Shown one piece after another: positions 26,612 through 34,433 of a stretch of DNA of 64,000 bases. Positions within the stretch are counted from its first letter, which is position 1. Each line of letters begins with the position of its first letter. The notes under the pieces are model-generated. The model saw only the letters and a program-made list of their open reading frames with translations. It ran no database searches and was not told the DNA's origin. The translations under genes and the position numbers were made by a program. Source of the stretch: Arthrobacter russicus (GTDB taxonomy: Bacteria; Actinomycetota; Actinomycetes; Actinomycetales; Micrococcaceae); contig NZ_JAVDQF010000001.1 of NCBI RefSeq assembly GCF_031454135.1, forward strand, positions 930,001 to 994,000. The letters are read 5' to 3'.

Positions 26612-28297
26612 CTACTTGCCGGTGACCGGCACGTCGGCCGGCAGCACGTTCTGATATTCCTCGCGGATTTTGTCGCCTCCATCAGCCTTCCAGCGCTTCA
26701 CCGCGTCCGGCAGATCGGAAACTTTGGCCCGTCCGGTGATGATATCCACAATTTTGTCCCGGAAGGTCTTGGTGATCTTCGCCCCGACCTTGGCGTTGGT
26801 GTCCGAATACGTGCCATTGGTCGGATTCCGCTGCGCGAACTCGAGGAGTTTCTTCTCTTGTTCGTAAATGTACTTCGTGTCGTCCGGAAACGCCGGATTG
26901 AAAATCACCTTCTCCGGGCTGGTCATGATGTTCAAGGCACTGGCCAAACCTGGGATGTCGGTGCTTCCGGTGCTGGAATAGACCGGATTTCCGGAGTCGT
27001 CCAGCAGATAATCCTTGCCTTTTTCGCCATAGTTCTTCTGCATGTACTCCACCGTGCCGAAGGGCGCCGAAAGATAATCCACCAAGCTCAGCAACTCGCG
27101 GATTTTAGCCTCCTCAGCCTTTTTGAAGGCGGTGAAGCCAACCGTTCCGTAACCCATGTCATAGGTCGGCTTGCCGCCCTTGACCGCGGCGAATGGAACC
27201 AGGATTTCGCTCTGCGCCTCGGCGCTCAGATTCCGATACCGGCGGATGTCGTGCGGGCCCACGATCACCTGGGCGGCGATCGAACCGTTGACCACCCGGT
27301 TGGAGATGTCTGTGGCGTTCGCGTCCGGGTAGAACACCCCGGCAGCGAAGAGCTTCACCGCGTACTCCAAACCGGCTTGATACTCGGACGTCTCGTAGAG
27401 ATGGGTCAGCGTCCGGTCCTGGTTGACCGCCCAGCTGTTCGGGGCGCCGTACCATTCGGTGAACATGTGCAGCATGTTGACCAAGGAGCCGCCGGCGATC
27501 GATTCCAATGCGTATTTGCCTTCATTGGGCCGGGTGAGCTCCTTGGCCTTGGCGAAGAACTCCTCGGCGTCGGCGGAAGCCATCCCGCCCACTTGCGCCC
27601 AGACGCCTTTGTTCCCGGCCATCACCTGGCCGAACGGCGTGCTCGGTATCGGCGCGCCCCAGATCTTGCCATTGACCACTGCGGTCTTCCAGGAATCCGG
27701 CTTGAGTGCAGCGAGGTTGGGGTACTGCAGCACCGCATCGCCGGAGAGGTAATCCGAGAGGTCTTGGAATTTCGCTTCGAGCATCGGACCGACGTTCGGG
27801 ATGCCCTGGTTCGGCGGAATCCACATCAAGTCCGGCAGCGAATCGCCGGCCAGCACGGTGGCGAACTTGGCCGGGTAGCCGTCTCCGACGTCCTCGACGA
27901 TCTGCAGGTCCAGCGTTCCGCCAAGCGCCGCATTGAGCCGTTGCCAGAACGCATTGTCCGGCATCGCCGGGGACATCGTTTCGAAGGTTTCGGTGAGCGC
28001 GCTGACCGCCCCTTTCAAGGGCGCCCCGGGCGTCGATGCCACAAGCTCGGCCGGAACTTTGAGGAACGCCGCTTGCAGCCCCTGCGCGTTGCCGGGCAAA
28101 TCGGGCAGCACCTTGCTGAACTCGCGGTAGGTCGGCAGTTTGACCTGGGCGGAGGCCGCTGCACCGCCGCCGTTGCTTCCGCCGCTGCCGCATCCGGTCA
28201 GGGTTCCGCCCAGGGCCAGCGCGGTCACCGAGAATCCGGCGAGTCCCAGAAACCCGCGCCGGTTGAATCCGGTGGCAGCCTTGTTGTCCATGTTCAT
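26612..28297 (-). CDS. ABC sugar-binding lipoprotein, LplA-like, Tat-exported
   Basis: 561 aa, large class of extracellular solute-binding proteins found with LplB/LplC permeases. Twin-arginine motif NRRGFLG (Arg13-Arg14), hydrophobic stretch, then lipobox LTGC with Cys36: a Tat-dependent lipoprotein anchored outside the membrane. Body has ABC-binding features (ALGGTLDLQIVEDVGDGYP, DLMWIPPNQ, YLNFAPF-like YLSAPFGTVEYM). Binds a complex glycan fragment; identity unknown. Follows the permeases by 49 bp. Confidence 0.9.
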   Translation of the reverse strand: MNMDNKAATGFNRRGFLGLAGFSVTALALGGTLTGCGSGGSNGGGAAASAQVKLPTYREFSKVLPDLPGNAQGLQAAFLKVPAELVASTPGAPLKGAVSALTETFETMSPAMPDNAFWQRLNAALGGTLDLQIVEDVGDGYPAKFATVLAGDSLPDLMWIPPNQGIPNVGPMLEAKFQDLSDYLSGDAVLQYPNLAALKPDSWKTAVVNGKIWGAPIPSTPFGQVMAGNKGVWAQVGGMASADAEEFFAKAKELTRPNEGKYALESIAGGSLVNMLHMFTEWYGAPNSWAVNQDRTLTHLYETSEYQAGLEYAVKLFAAGVFYPDANATDISNRVVNGSIAAQVIVGPHDIRRYRNLSAEAQSEILVPFAAVKGGKPTYDMGYGTVGFTAFKKAEEAKIRELLSLVDYLSAPFGTVEYMQKNYGEKGKDYLLDDSGNPVYSSTGSTDIPGLASALNIMTSPEKVIFNPAFPDDTKYIYEQEKKLLEFAQRNPTNGTYSDTNAKVGAKITKTFRDKIVDIITGRAKVSDLPDAVKRWKADGGDKIREEYQNVLPADVPVTGK

Positions 28298-28346
28298 GAC
28301 GCCTGCTTTCTCTCAGAGGTGTGTGCCTGTGCTTGCATACCGGGCC

Positions 28347-29291
28347 TCAGCCCTTGATCGCGCCGGTGATGACGCCCTTGTTGAAATGCTTTTGGATGAA
28401 GGGGTAGATCAGCAGGATCGGCACCAGCGCCACCACCACCACCGCCATCTGCATCGACTGCGGCGGCGGCGACGTCGCCACGCCCAACTGGTCCGCCAAC
28501 GAACCGCCCTGCACCACGAAGTTCCGCAATACCAGTTGCACCGGGTACAACGTTTTGTCGTTGATGTAGAGCAAGGCGTTGAAGAAGGCGTTCCAGAACC
28601 CCACCGCGTAGAAGAGCCCGACGACGGCGACCACGGCTTTGGACAAGGGCAGCACGATCCGCCACAGGATCGTGAAATCGCTGGCCCCGTCGATCTTGGC
28701 GCTTTCGATCAACTCTTGCGGCAGACCCATGAAAAACGCCCGCATCACCACGAAATTGAACGCTACGAAGATCCCGGGCAGGATCAACGACCACACGGTG
28801 TTCAACAAGCCGAGCTGTTTGACCATCAGGAACATCGGGATCAATCCGGGGGCGAACAGCAGGGTGAACAGGACCAGGAGCAGCGCCGGACGGGAAAACA
28901 GCACCATCCGGCTGGTCGCGTAGGCCATGGTCACCGTGACGAAGAGCGCGAGCGCGGTGCCCACCGCGGTGATGAAAGCACTCACGCCGAGCGCCCGGAG
29001 CATGAAGGCACTGCTGAAAATCGTCTGGTAGGCCTGGATCGTCGGGCGCTCGGGCCACAGCACATACCCGCCTGCGGCAACCAGCTGTTCATCGTCCGCG
29101 AGCGACGTCGCGACCACCAGGAGCAAGGGCACCAGGATGGAAAGCGTGATCAGACCGATGATCACTGCTTTGAGCCCTTGGTACCACGGCGACGGCCGTT
29201 CTTTCCATGCCGGGCGGGAGGGGTTGAAAGTCAGCCCGGCTTTGCGCCGGCGTCGGGTTGCTGCTCCTGGCGGGGCCAATAGGGAGTTCAT
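28347..29291 (-). CDS. ABC transporter permease, LplC/YtcP-like
   Basis: 314 aa with six membrane helices and the EAA loop ELIESAKIDGASDFTILWRIVLPLSK, which contacts the ATPase. Start ATG 29289-29291 overlaps the stop of the first permease as ATGA. C-terminal YPFIQKHFNKGVITGAIKG is typical of carbohydrate permease subfamily CUT1/LplC. Partner of the next gene upstream and of the Tat lipoprotein. Confidence 0.92.
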   Translation of the reverse strand: MNSLLAPPGAATRRRRKAGLTFNPSRPAWKERPSPWYQGLKAVIIGLITLSILVPLLLVVATSLADDEQLVAAGGYVLWPERPTIQAYQTIFSSAFMLRALGVSAFITAVGTALALFVTVTMAYATSRMVLFSRPALLLVLFTLLFAPGLIPMFLMVKQLGLLNTVWSLILPGIFVAFNFVVMRAFFMGLPQELIESAKIDGASDFTILWRIVLPLSKAVVAVVGLFYAVGFWNAFFNALLYINDKTLYPVQLVLRNFVVQGGSLADQLGVATSPPPQSMQMAVVVVALVPILLIYPFIQKHFNKGVITGAIKG

Positions 29292-30376
29292 CGGAGCGCT
29301 GCCTTTCTGCTCTGCTTGGTGCTGCCGGGGCCGGCTTGGAAGATGCCGGATTCGCCGAACCGGTGCGCCACCTTGTTCGCGAAATAGATCAAGATCGCGC
29401 CGACCACGCCTTTGGCCAACCCGGCGGCCGCACCGGAGCTCCACCCGCCGCCGACGACGCCGGAGAAGTAAGTGAAGGTGTCCAGCACTTCGGCCGCGCC
29501 CGGACCGACCGCGTCCCGTTGCAGCAAGAACTGTTCGAAGCCGACGCTGAGGATGTCGCCGATCCGCAGGATCAGCAAGAGCACGATCACGGCGCGCAAC
29601 CCGGGCAAAGTGATGTGCCAGAGCCGGCGCCAGCGGCCGGCCCCGTCGGCTGCTGCGGCCTCGTACAACGAGGCATCGATCTGGGCCAGGGCGGCGAGGA
29701 AGATGATCATCGCCCAACCGGCGTCTTTCCAGACCAGCTGGACCGTGGAGAGCAACGGGAAGGTATCCGGGTTGGTCATGAACGGAATCGCGTCCAGGCC
29801 CCACTGCCGGAGCAGGTTGTTGATCAGGCCCGCGCCACCGAGCATCTGTTGGAAGAGCGCGATGACCAGCACCCAGGACAGGAAGTGCGGCAAGTAGACC
29901 ACGCTCTGGAACCAGCGGCGCAGTTTCGAGCTCATCAACGAATCCACGATCAGGGCCAACCCCAGCGGAACCGGGAAAAAGAGCACCAGCTGCCACACCG
30001 CCAAGACCAAGGTGTTGCGCAGCGCAGTCCAGAAATCCGGATTGTTGAAGAGTTCCACGAAGTTCTGCCAACCGACCCAATCGCTGTTCTCGATGCCCAG
30101 GAACGGTTGGTAGTCCTGGAACGCGATCACATTGCCCAGAATCGGGATGTAGAAGAACAGCGCCAGGAACAACAGGCCCGGGACCATGAGCAGCAACATC
30201 TGCCAATCCCGCCGGACCCGCACCCCGAACGGGATTTTCGTCGGTTTTCCGGTCGGCCCGGCAGCCGCGCTTCCGGAACCGGACGGAGCCGCCGAGATGG
30301 CCGCCGCGCTGGCCGAACGGCGTCGGCCGCCACCGGGTTTCGGCGCATCCGGGCGTTGCAGGGTGGCTGAACCCAT
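29288..30376 (-). CDS. ABC transporter permease, LplB-like
   Basis: 362 aa. Long Ala/Gly/Ser/Pro-rich cytoplasmic N-terminus (about 50 residues), then six membrane helices and EAA loop SLYEAAAADGAGRWRRLWHITLPGL. First gene of the leftward glycan operon. No ATPase gene lies in the operon; as in many Lpl- and Msm-type systems a shared MsmK-like ATPase elsewhere probably energises it. Confidence 0.92.
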   Translation of the reverse strand: MGSATLQRPDAPKPGGGRRRSASAAAISAAPSGSGSAAAGPTGKPTKIPFGVRVRRDWQMLLLMVPGLLFLALFFYIPILGNVIAFQDYQPFLGIENSDWVGWQNFVELFNNPDFWTALRNTLVLAVWQLVLFFPVPLGLALIVDSLMSSKLRRWFQSVVYLPHFLSWVLVIALFQQMLGGAGLINNLLRQWGLDAIPFMTNPDTFPLLSTVQLVWKDAGWAMIIFLAALAQIDASLYEAAAADGAGRWRRLWHITLPGLRAVIVLLLILRIGDILSVGFEQFLLQRDAVGPGAAEVLDTFTYFSGVVGGGWSSGAAAGLAKGVVGAILIYFANKVAHRFGESGIFQAGPGSTKQSRKAALR

Positions 30377-30424
30377 GGAGTCCCTCTCTGGCCAGGAACT
30401 GGGTCAGTGACTCAGCTCACAGTC

Positions 30425-30470
30425 TGTTAAACGTTTAACAAACCATAAACGGCAGGCTGCCAAGATGCAA
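30425..30470 (-). promoter_or_regulatory. Promoter and LacI-type operator of the glycan transport operon
   Basis: On the minus strand: -35 TTGCAT (30470-30465), 17-bp spacer, -10 TATGGT (30447-30442). Overlapping the transcription start is the perfect 16-bp palindrome TGTTAAACGTTTAACA (30425-30440), with the central CG typical of LacI/GalR operators. It is 49 bp upstream of the first permease. Confidence 0.75.
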
Positions 30471-30867
30471 GAACTTGATCGAAGATCGTCGTTACAATCA
30501 TGTTTCGCCATTGACGGGCATCCCTCGAGGGACCCTCGGGTCGCGCCGCGCACGCAGCGACGCATGCCGCAAGCGCGACCGGACGCGCCGCGCCGAGCGC
30601 CCGCATCCCGCTCGACACCGGCATGGCCGGAAATCAATAACCGTAAAGCGATGATTAATAACCGATTGAATATTTCGTTGCTTTAACCAACAAAGTGCAT
30701 CTTTGCTTTTCTGAAAAATAAATCCGAATTCGGTGTTAATAGCCTCCCAGTATCGCCTGCGCTCTTGTCCCCGGCCGAAATTAAAGCAACGGTTGAGTAT
30801 CCACCGGGCCTGACGACGACGATGTCGGCCGGTCCGACCATTGAGTAACCTCAACGAAGGACATCCC
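30471..30867. other. Intergenic stretch between the glycan operon and the protease gene
   Basis: About 400 bp without a credible gene. The left half is GC-rich; 30635-30735 is strikingly AT-rich for this genome (runs such as gattaataaccg, attgaatatttcg) and contains CCGAATTCGG (30724-30733). The AT patch probably holds protease promoter elements, but I see no clean -35/-10 pair. Confidence 0.5.
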
Positions 30868-31575
30868 ATGAAGATGAAGAAACTCTTTGCCGCTGCGGCG
30901 ATCACCGCACTGGCCCTCGGCGGAGCAACGGCGCTCCCGAGCGCAGCCAATGCGGAAACCGCCACGCCCCGGATCATCGGCGGCGGCACGGCAGACTTTT
31001 CCCAGGTTCCCTACGCAGCGAAACTCCTGCTGAACGGACAGTTCAACTGCACCTCCGAGGTCATTTCTTCGACTTGGGTGCTGACTGCCAAGCATTGCGT
31101 CGGCGGCACGGTGAGCATCAAGGTCGGCAGTGCCAGCCTGACCGGCGGAACCGAAATCGCCAGCAAGCGCGTGGTGAGCTGGAGCGGCGGCGACCTCTCC
31201 CTGGTCGAGCTCGCCCAACCGACGAATGTCACGCCCGCCACCTTGGGCACCACCACTCCCTCGGTGGGCACCAGCGGCGACATCTACGGTTGGGGACGCA
31301 CCTCGCAGAACGGCCCGGCGGCCGCGAACTTGAAGACCGCCAACGTCCGGATTTCCGGCACCGGCTCGGACAATGCCGGCGGCCCGGCAATCCAGTTCCG
31401 GGGCGTGGACGGTTCCTGCTGGAAGGGCGACTCCGGCGGCCCCTTGGTCGTCGGCGGCAAAGTCGTCGGCGTCGCCTCGACTAGTTCCAACGGCGGCGTC
31501 GACCCGCAAGGCCTCTGCAGCTACACCAACGTCTCCAAGGGCTTGAGCTGGATCAAGAGCGTCACCGGCCTCTGA
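30868..31575 (+). CDS. Secreted trypsin-like serine protease (S1A)
   Basis: 235 aa. Signal peptide ends near NAE (residue about 29), short propeptide, then activation site R35-IIGGG. Catalytic triad His76 (TAKHC), Asp109 (GDLSLVEL), Ser189 (CWKGDSGGPL). Cys61-Cys77 and Cys184-plus later Cys form likely disulfides. GAAGGA precedes ATG 30868 by 7 nt; an in-frame TTG 27 bp upstream is less likely. A short extracellular protease with chymotrypsin fold; specificity is not clear, though Asp at S1 bottom is not evident (residue before the active-site loop is Gly-Ser-Cys). Followed by a perfect 21-bp hairpin. Confidence 0.92.
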   Translation: MKMKKLFAAAAITALALGGATALPSAANAETATPRIIGGGTADFSQVPYAAKLLLNGQFNCTSEVISSTWVLTAKHCVGGTVSIKVGSASLTGGTEIASKRVVSWSGGDLSLVELAQPTNVTPATLGTTTPSVGTSGDIYGWGRTSQNGPAAANLKTANVRISGTGSDNAGGPAIQFRGVDGSCWKGDSGGPLVVGGKVVGVASTSSNGGVDPQGLCSYTNVSKGLSWIKSVTGL

Positions 31576-31591
31576 GACCTGCTGCTTCAAA

Positions 31592-31658
31592 CAGCCGGGT
31601 GTGGCGTTCCGCGGTTCGGCCCCACAGGGCCTGCGCGGCGGAACGCCACACCCGGCTG
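31592..31658 (+). terminator. Large perfect hairpin after the protease gene
   Basis: 21-bp perfect arms, 31592-31612 (starts cagccgggtgtggcg) and 31638-31658, enclosing GGCCC-caca-GGGCC as an inner stem. Starts 17 bp after the stop. No T-tract, so it may be a factor-dependent terminator or a mobile palindrome. Confidence 0.7.
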
Positions 31659-31710
31659 CGCCAGGCCGGCCGCAGACCTGGGCCGGCAACTCTCGCTTAG
31701 ACTCGTCTCC

Positions 31711-32103
31711 GTGAGCACTCCCCCGCAGAAAACCCCGTTGTACCGGAAAATCGCCGACGAACTCGCCAACCGCATCGCTTCCGGTGAATTCATCGCGGAC
31801 CGGAGTTTGCCCTCGGAATTCGAATTGGCCGCACAATACCAAGTCTCCCGTGGCACCATCCGGCAGACTTTTTCGCATCTGCGGGCCACCGGGGTGGTCA
31901 CCTCTCGGCAGGGCACACGACGGGAGGCCGTACCCGGGTAGCGGTTGCAGAGCTTTTCCGCGCTGGTGAGTTTCTCCCATTGGGCCAAGACGGCCGGTGC
32001 CACGCCCAGCGGTCGCGTCATCGAGTTGGAACGGCGTCGGGCCAGTCGGGTAGAACAGAAATTGCTCGAACTCCCGGGTCTACTATTTGAACCGTCGCCT
32101 CGT
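31711..32103 (+). pseudogene. GntR/UTRA-family regulator, broken by a nonsense codon and truncated
   Basis: Codons 1-76 encode a good GntR winged helix (PLYRKIADELANRIASGEF, RSLPSEFELAAQYQVSRGTI). TAG at 31939-31941 stops it, but the same frame continues as RLQSFSALVSFSHWAKTAGATPSGRVIELERR, the start of a UTRA ligand-binding domain. That domain breaks off after about 45 residues where a 57-bp palindromic element begins. A full member is about 240 aa. So this gene has both an in-frame stop and a missing 3' half. The GTG start (31711) lacks a strong ribosome site. Confidence 0.8.
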
Positions 32104-32160
32104 CGAGTGGCCAGCTCTGCAGGTAAAGATGGTTTTTCAACCTGCGGAGCTGGCCGCTCG
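32104..32160. repeat. 57-bp palindromic element, copy 2
   Basis: Arms 32104-32124 (begins cgagtggccagctctg) and 32140-32160 (ends gagctggccgctcg), 15-nt loop. Two non-Watson-Crick positions are both G-T, i.e. pairable as G-U in RNA. It marks the junction between the GntR pseudogene and the convergent PP2C-like gene. Confidence 0.85.
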
Positions 32161-32166
32161 TGGGGC

Positions 32167-32916
32167 TTACTCGGCGGGTTTGAGCACCAAGATCGTGGCG
32201 TCGTCGGCCTTTTCGCCGATTGCCGCCTGGTGCTTGCGCAGCGCGGTCTGCACCTCCAGGGCGCCGATCGGCGTTTCCACCGCGTCGAGGAACTCCTCCG
32301 GCCCGGCCAGCAAACCCAGGTCGACGGCGCGCCAGGCACCGTCGCTGACCAGGGTCACCAGTTCCGGCCGGCCGCACTGCACTACGAGTGCGTGCTCGGC
32401 AGCTTCCGGTTCACGCCGGGCCACCCAGAGGCCCTCGGGCGTGTTCCGGCTCCGCCGCGAGGCGGCGAGCTGTTCCCGGCTCATCGCCGGCGCATTCGGA
32501 TCGGCCAGCGAGGCGACCACGTGCCGGATCCGCCCGCCCGGTTCCCGGAGCACCACATGGCAATCCGCAAGCGAAAGCACTTCGACGCCATCAGCGGTCA
32601 ATTGCGCCAAGGACAGCGCGGCCGACGGGAATCGGACGGCTTCCTCCGCCACCAACCCCGAACCGAGCCGGTCGACCCGGCGCAGGGCTTCGGCGAGCAC
32701 GGCCCGGGTGCCGTGCAGTCCGGCGGCTGCGGCGAGCTCGGCGCCGAGCACCCCGGACAACCAGCCCGGGTCGCTCGACGCCGGCAGGCCCAACGGCTCC
32801 AGCACCGAGGTCGCGCCGTCGATCACCCAAGCGGTATCGCCGGCGAAGCCGCAGGCGTCCTCGTTCGGGTGGTTGTCCCCTTCGGAGAGCGTGCGGGCTA
32901 CCTGATGCCAGGCCAA
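32167..32916 (-). CDS. PP2C-like protein phosphatase domain protein
   Basis: 249 aa, cytoplasmic. Elements of the metal-dependent PP2C fold are seen: NEDACGFAGDTAWVIDGATS (residues about 18-37; the acidic metal ligands), LVTLVSDGAWRAVD, and EKADDATILVL at the end. Some standard motifs are weakly matched, so it could be a divergent or regulatory member. It is 2 bp downstream of gatB on the same strand, so probably co-transcribed with gatCAB. Target unknown. Confidence 0.7.
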   Translation of the reverse strand: MAWHQVARTLSEGDNHPNEDACGFAGDTAWVIDGATSVLEPLGLPASSDPGWLSGVLGAELAAAAGLHGTRAVLAEALRRVDRLGSGLVAEEAVRFPSAALSLAQLTADGVEVLSLADCHVVLREPGGRIRHVVASLADPNAPAMSREQLAASRRSRNTPEGLWVARREPEAAEHALVVQCGRPELVTLVSDGAWRAVDLGLLAGPEEFLDAVETPIGALEVQTALRKHQAAIGEKADDATILVLKPAE

Positions 32917-32918
32917 GG

Positions 32919-34433
32919 TCAGCCCTCGACGCCCAGCGTCTTCAGAATCAGTTCCCGCACCCGGCCGGCATCGGCCTGGCCTCGGGTGGTCTTCATCACG
33001 CCGCCGACGATCGCGCCCACCGCCTGCACTTTGCCGCCGCGGATCTTGTCCGCGACGTCCGGCTGCGCAGCCAGCGCTTCGTCGATCGCGGCTTGCAGTG
33101 CGCCGTCGTCGGAGACCACGGCGAGGCCGCGCGAGGCGACCACGTCGGTGGGCGAACCTTCACCGGCCAGCACCCCGTCGAGCACCTCGCGGGCCAATTT
33201 GTCGTTGATCTTGCCCGCGTCGATGAGGCCTTGCAGCTCGACCACGGTTTCCGGGCTGACGCCCAGTTCCACCGGCTCCAGATCGGCGAGCTTGGCGCGC
33301 CGGGCGATCTCGCCCATCCACCACTTGCGGGCCACCGCAGCGGTGGCGCCGGCTGCGATGGTCGCTTCGATCTCGTCCATGATCCCGGCGTTGACCACAT
33401 CGCGGAATTCCAAATCGGTGTATCCCCATTCGGTTTGCAGCCGTTTGCGGCGCTCGGCCGGCGGCTCCGGCAACTGAGCCCGCAACGACTCGACCCATTC
33501 CACCGTGGTCACCACCGGGACCAGATCCGGTTCCGGGAAGTAGCGGTAATCGTCGGCATCGGATTTCGGCCGGCCCGAGGTCGTGGACCGGGTGTCCTCA
33601 TGCCAGTGCCGGGTCTCCTGCACCACCTTGCCGCCGGCATCGAGCACTCCGGCATGGCGTTCCATTTCAAAGCGCACGGCGTGCTCGACGGCGCGCAGCG
33701 AGTTCACGTTCTTGGTCTCCGAACGCGTGCCCAAAGTGTTGCTGCCCTTGGGCATGAGCGAGACATTCGCGTCGCAACGGACGTTGCCGCGCTCCATCCT
33801 GGCATCGGAGACGCCGAGGCTCTTCACGATTTCGCGGATCGCTGCGACGTAGGCTTTGGCCAGTTCCGGGGCCCGCGAGCCGGCACCGAGGATCGGCTTG
33901 GTCACGATCTCCACGAGCGGGACCCCGGCCCGGTTGTAATCGACCAGCGAGTAGTCGGCGCCCTGGATCCGACCGGTGGAGCCGCCCAGGTGGGTCAGTT
34001 TTCCGGCATCTTCTTCCATGTGCGCCCGCTCGATCTCGATCCGGAACACGGTTCCGTCGGAGAGTTCGATGTCCAGATAGCCGTCGTAGGCGATCGGCTC
34101 ATCGTACTGCGAAGTCTGGAAGTTCTTCGGGGTGTCCGGGTAGAAGTAATTTTTCCGGGAGAACCGGCAGAACTCGGCGATTGTGCAATTCAGGGCCAGC
34201 CCGATTTTGATCGAACTCTCCACGGCGGCTTTGTTCACCACCGGGAGCACGCCGGGCAGGCCCAAGTCGACCTCGTTGACATTGGTGTTCGGCACATCGC
34301 CGAACGCATTCGGCGCCGAGGAGAACATCTTGGTGACCGTATTCAGCTCGACGTGCACCTCGAAGCCGAGCGCCGGCTCGTAGCGTTCGAGCAGCTCGTC
34401 GAAGGGAACCAATTCCACACCAGCGCCGGTCAT
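32919..34433 (-). CDS. gatB: Asp-tRNA(Asn)/Glu-tRNA(Gln) amidotransferase subunit B
   Basis: 504 aa. Binds the misacylated tRNA and performs the phosphorylation/amidation. [17 protein letters not shown] at the N-terminus, [30 protein letters not shown] and the C-terminal YqeY-like tail are family signatures. ATG 34431-34433 overlaps the gatA stop as ATGA and is preceded by GGAGCGAA; longer in-frame starts are unlikely. Part of gatC-gatA-gatB. Confidence 0.97.
   Translation of the reverse strand: MTGAGVELVPFDELLERYEPALGFEVHVELNTVTKMFSSAPNAFGDVPNTNVNEVDLGLPGVLPVVNKAAVESSIKIGLALNCTIAEFCRFSRKNYFYPDTPKNFQTSQYDEPIAYDGYLDIELSDGTVFRIEIERAHMEEDAGKLTHLGGSTGRIQGADYSLVDYNRAGVPLVEIVTKPILGAGSRAPELAKAYVAAIREIVKSLGVSDARMERGNVRCDANVSLMPKGSNTLGTRSETKNVNSLRAVEHAVRFEMERHAGVLDAGGKVVQETRHWHEDTRSTTSGRPKSDADDYRYFPEPDLVPVVTTVEWVESLRAQLPEPPAERRKRLQTEWGYTDLEFRDVVNAGIMDEIEATIAAGATAAVARKWWMGEIARRAKLADLEPVELGVSPETVVELQGLIDAGKINDKLAREVLDGVLAGEGSPTDVVASRGLAVVSDDGALQAAIDEALAAQPDVADKIRGGKVQAVGAIVGGVMKTTRGQADAGRVRELILKTLGVEG

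Noticed and set aside
29288-30376. ATPase missing because of a frameshift in the operon
   Set aside because: Permease and binding-protein genes are intact and tightly packed; there is no ATPase remnant, as is usual for Lpl-type systems.
30465-30686. Small gene of 73 codons in the protease upstream region
   Set aside because: Starts at the -35 box of the divergent operon, has Arg/Pro-rich composition and no ribosome site.
31945-33477. 510-codon frame continuing from the GntR fragment
   Set aside because: Only the first 45 residues match the UTRA domain; the rest is antisense to PP2C and gatB.
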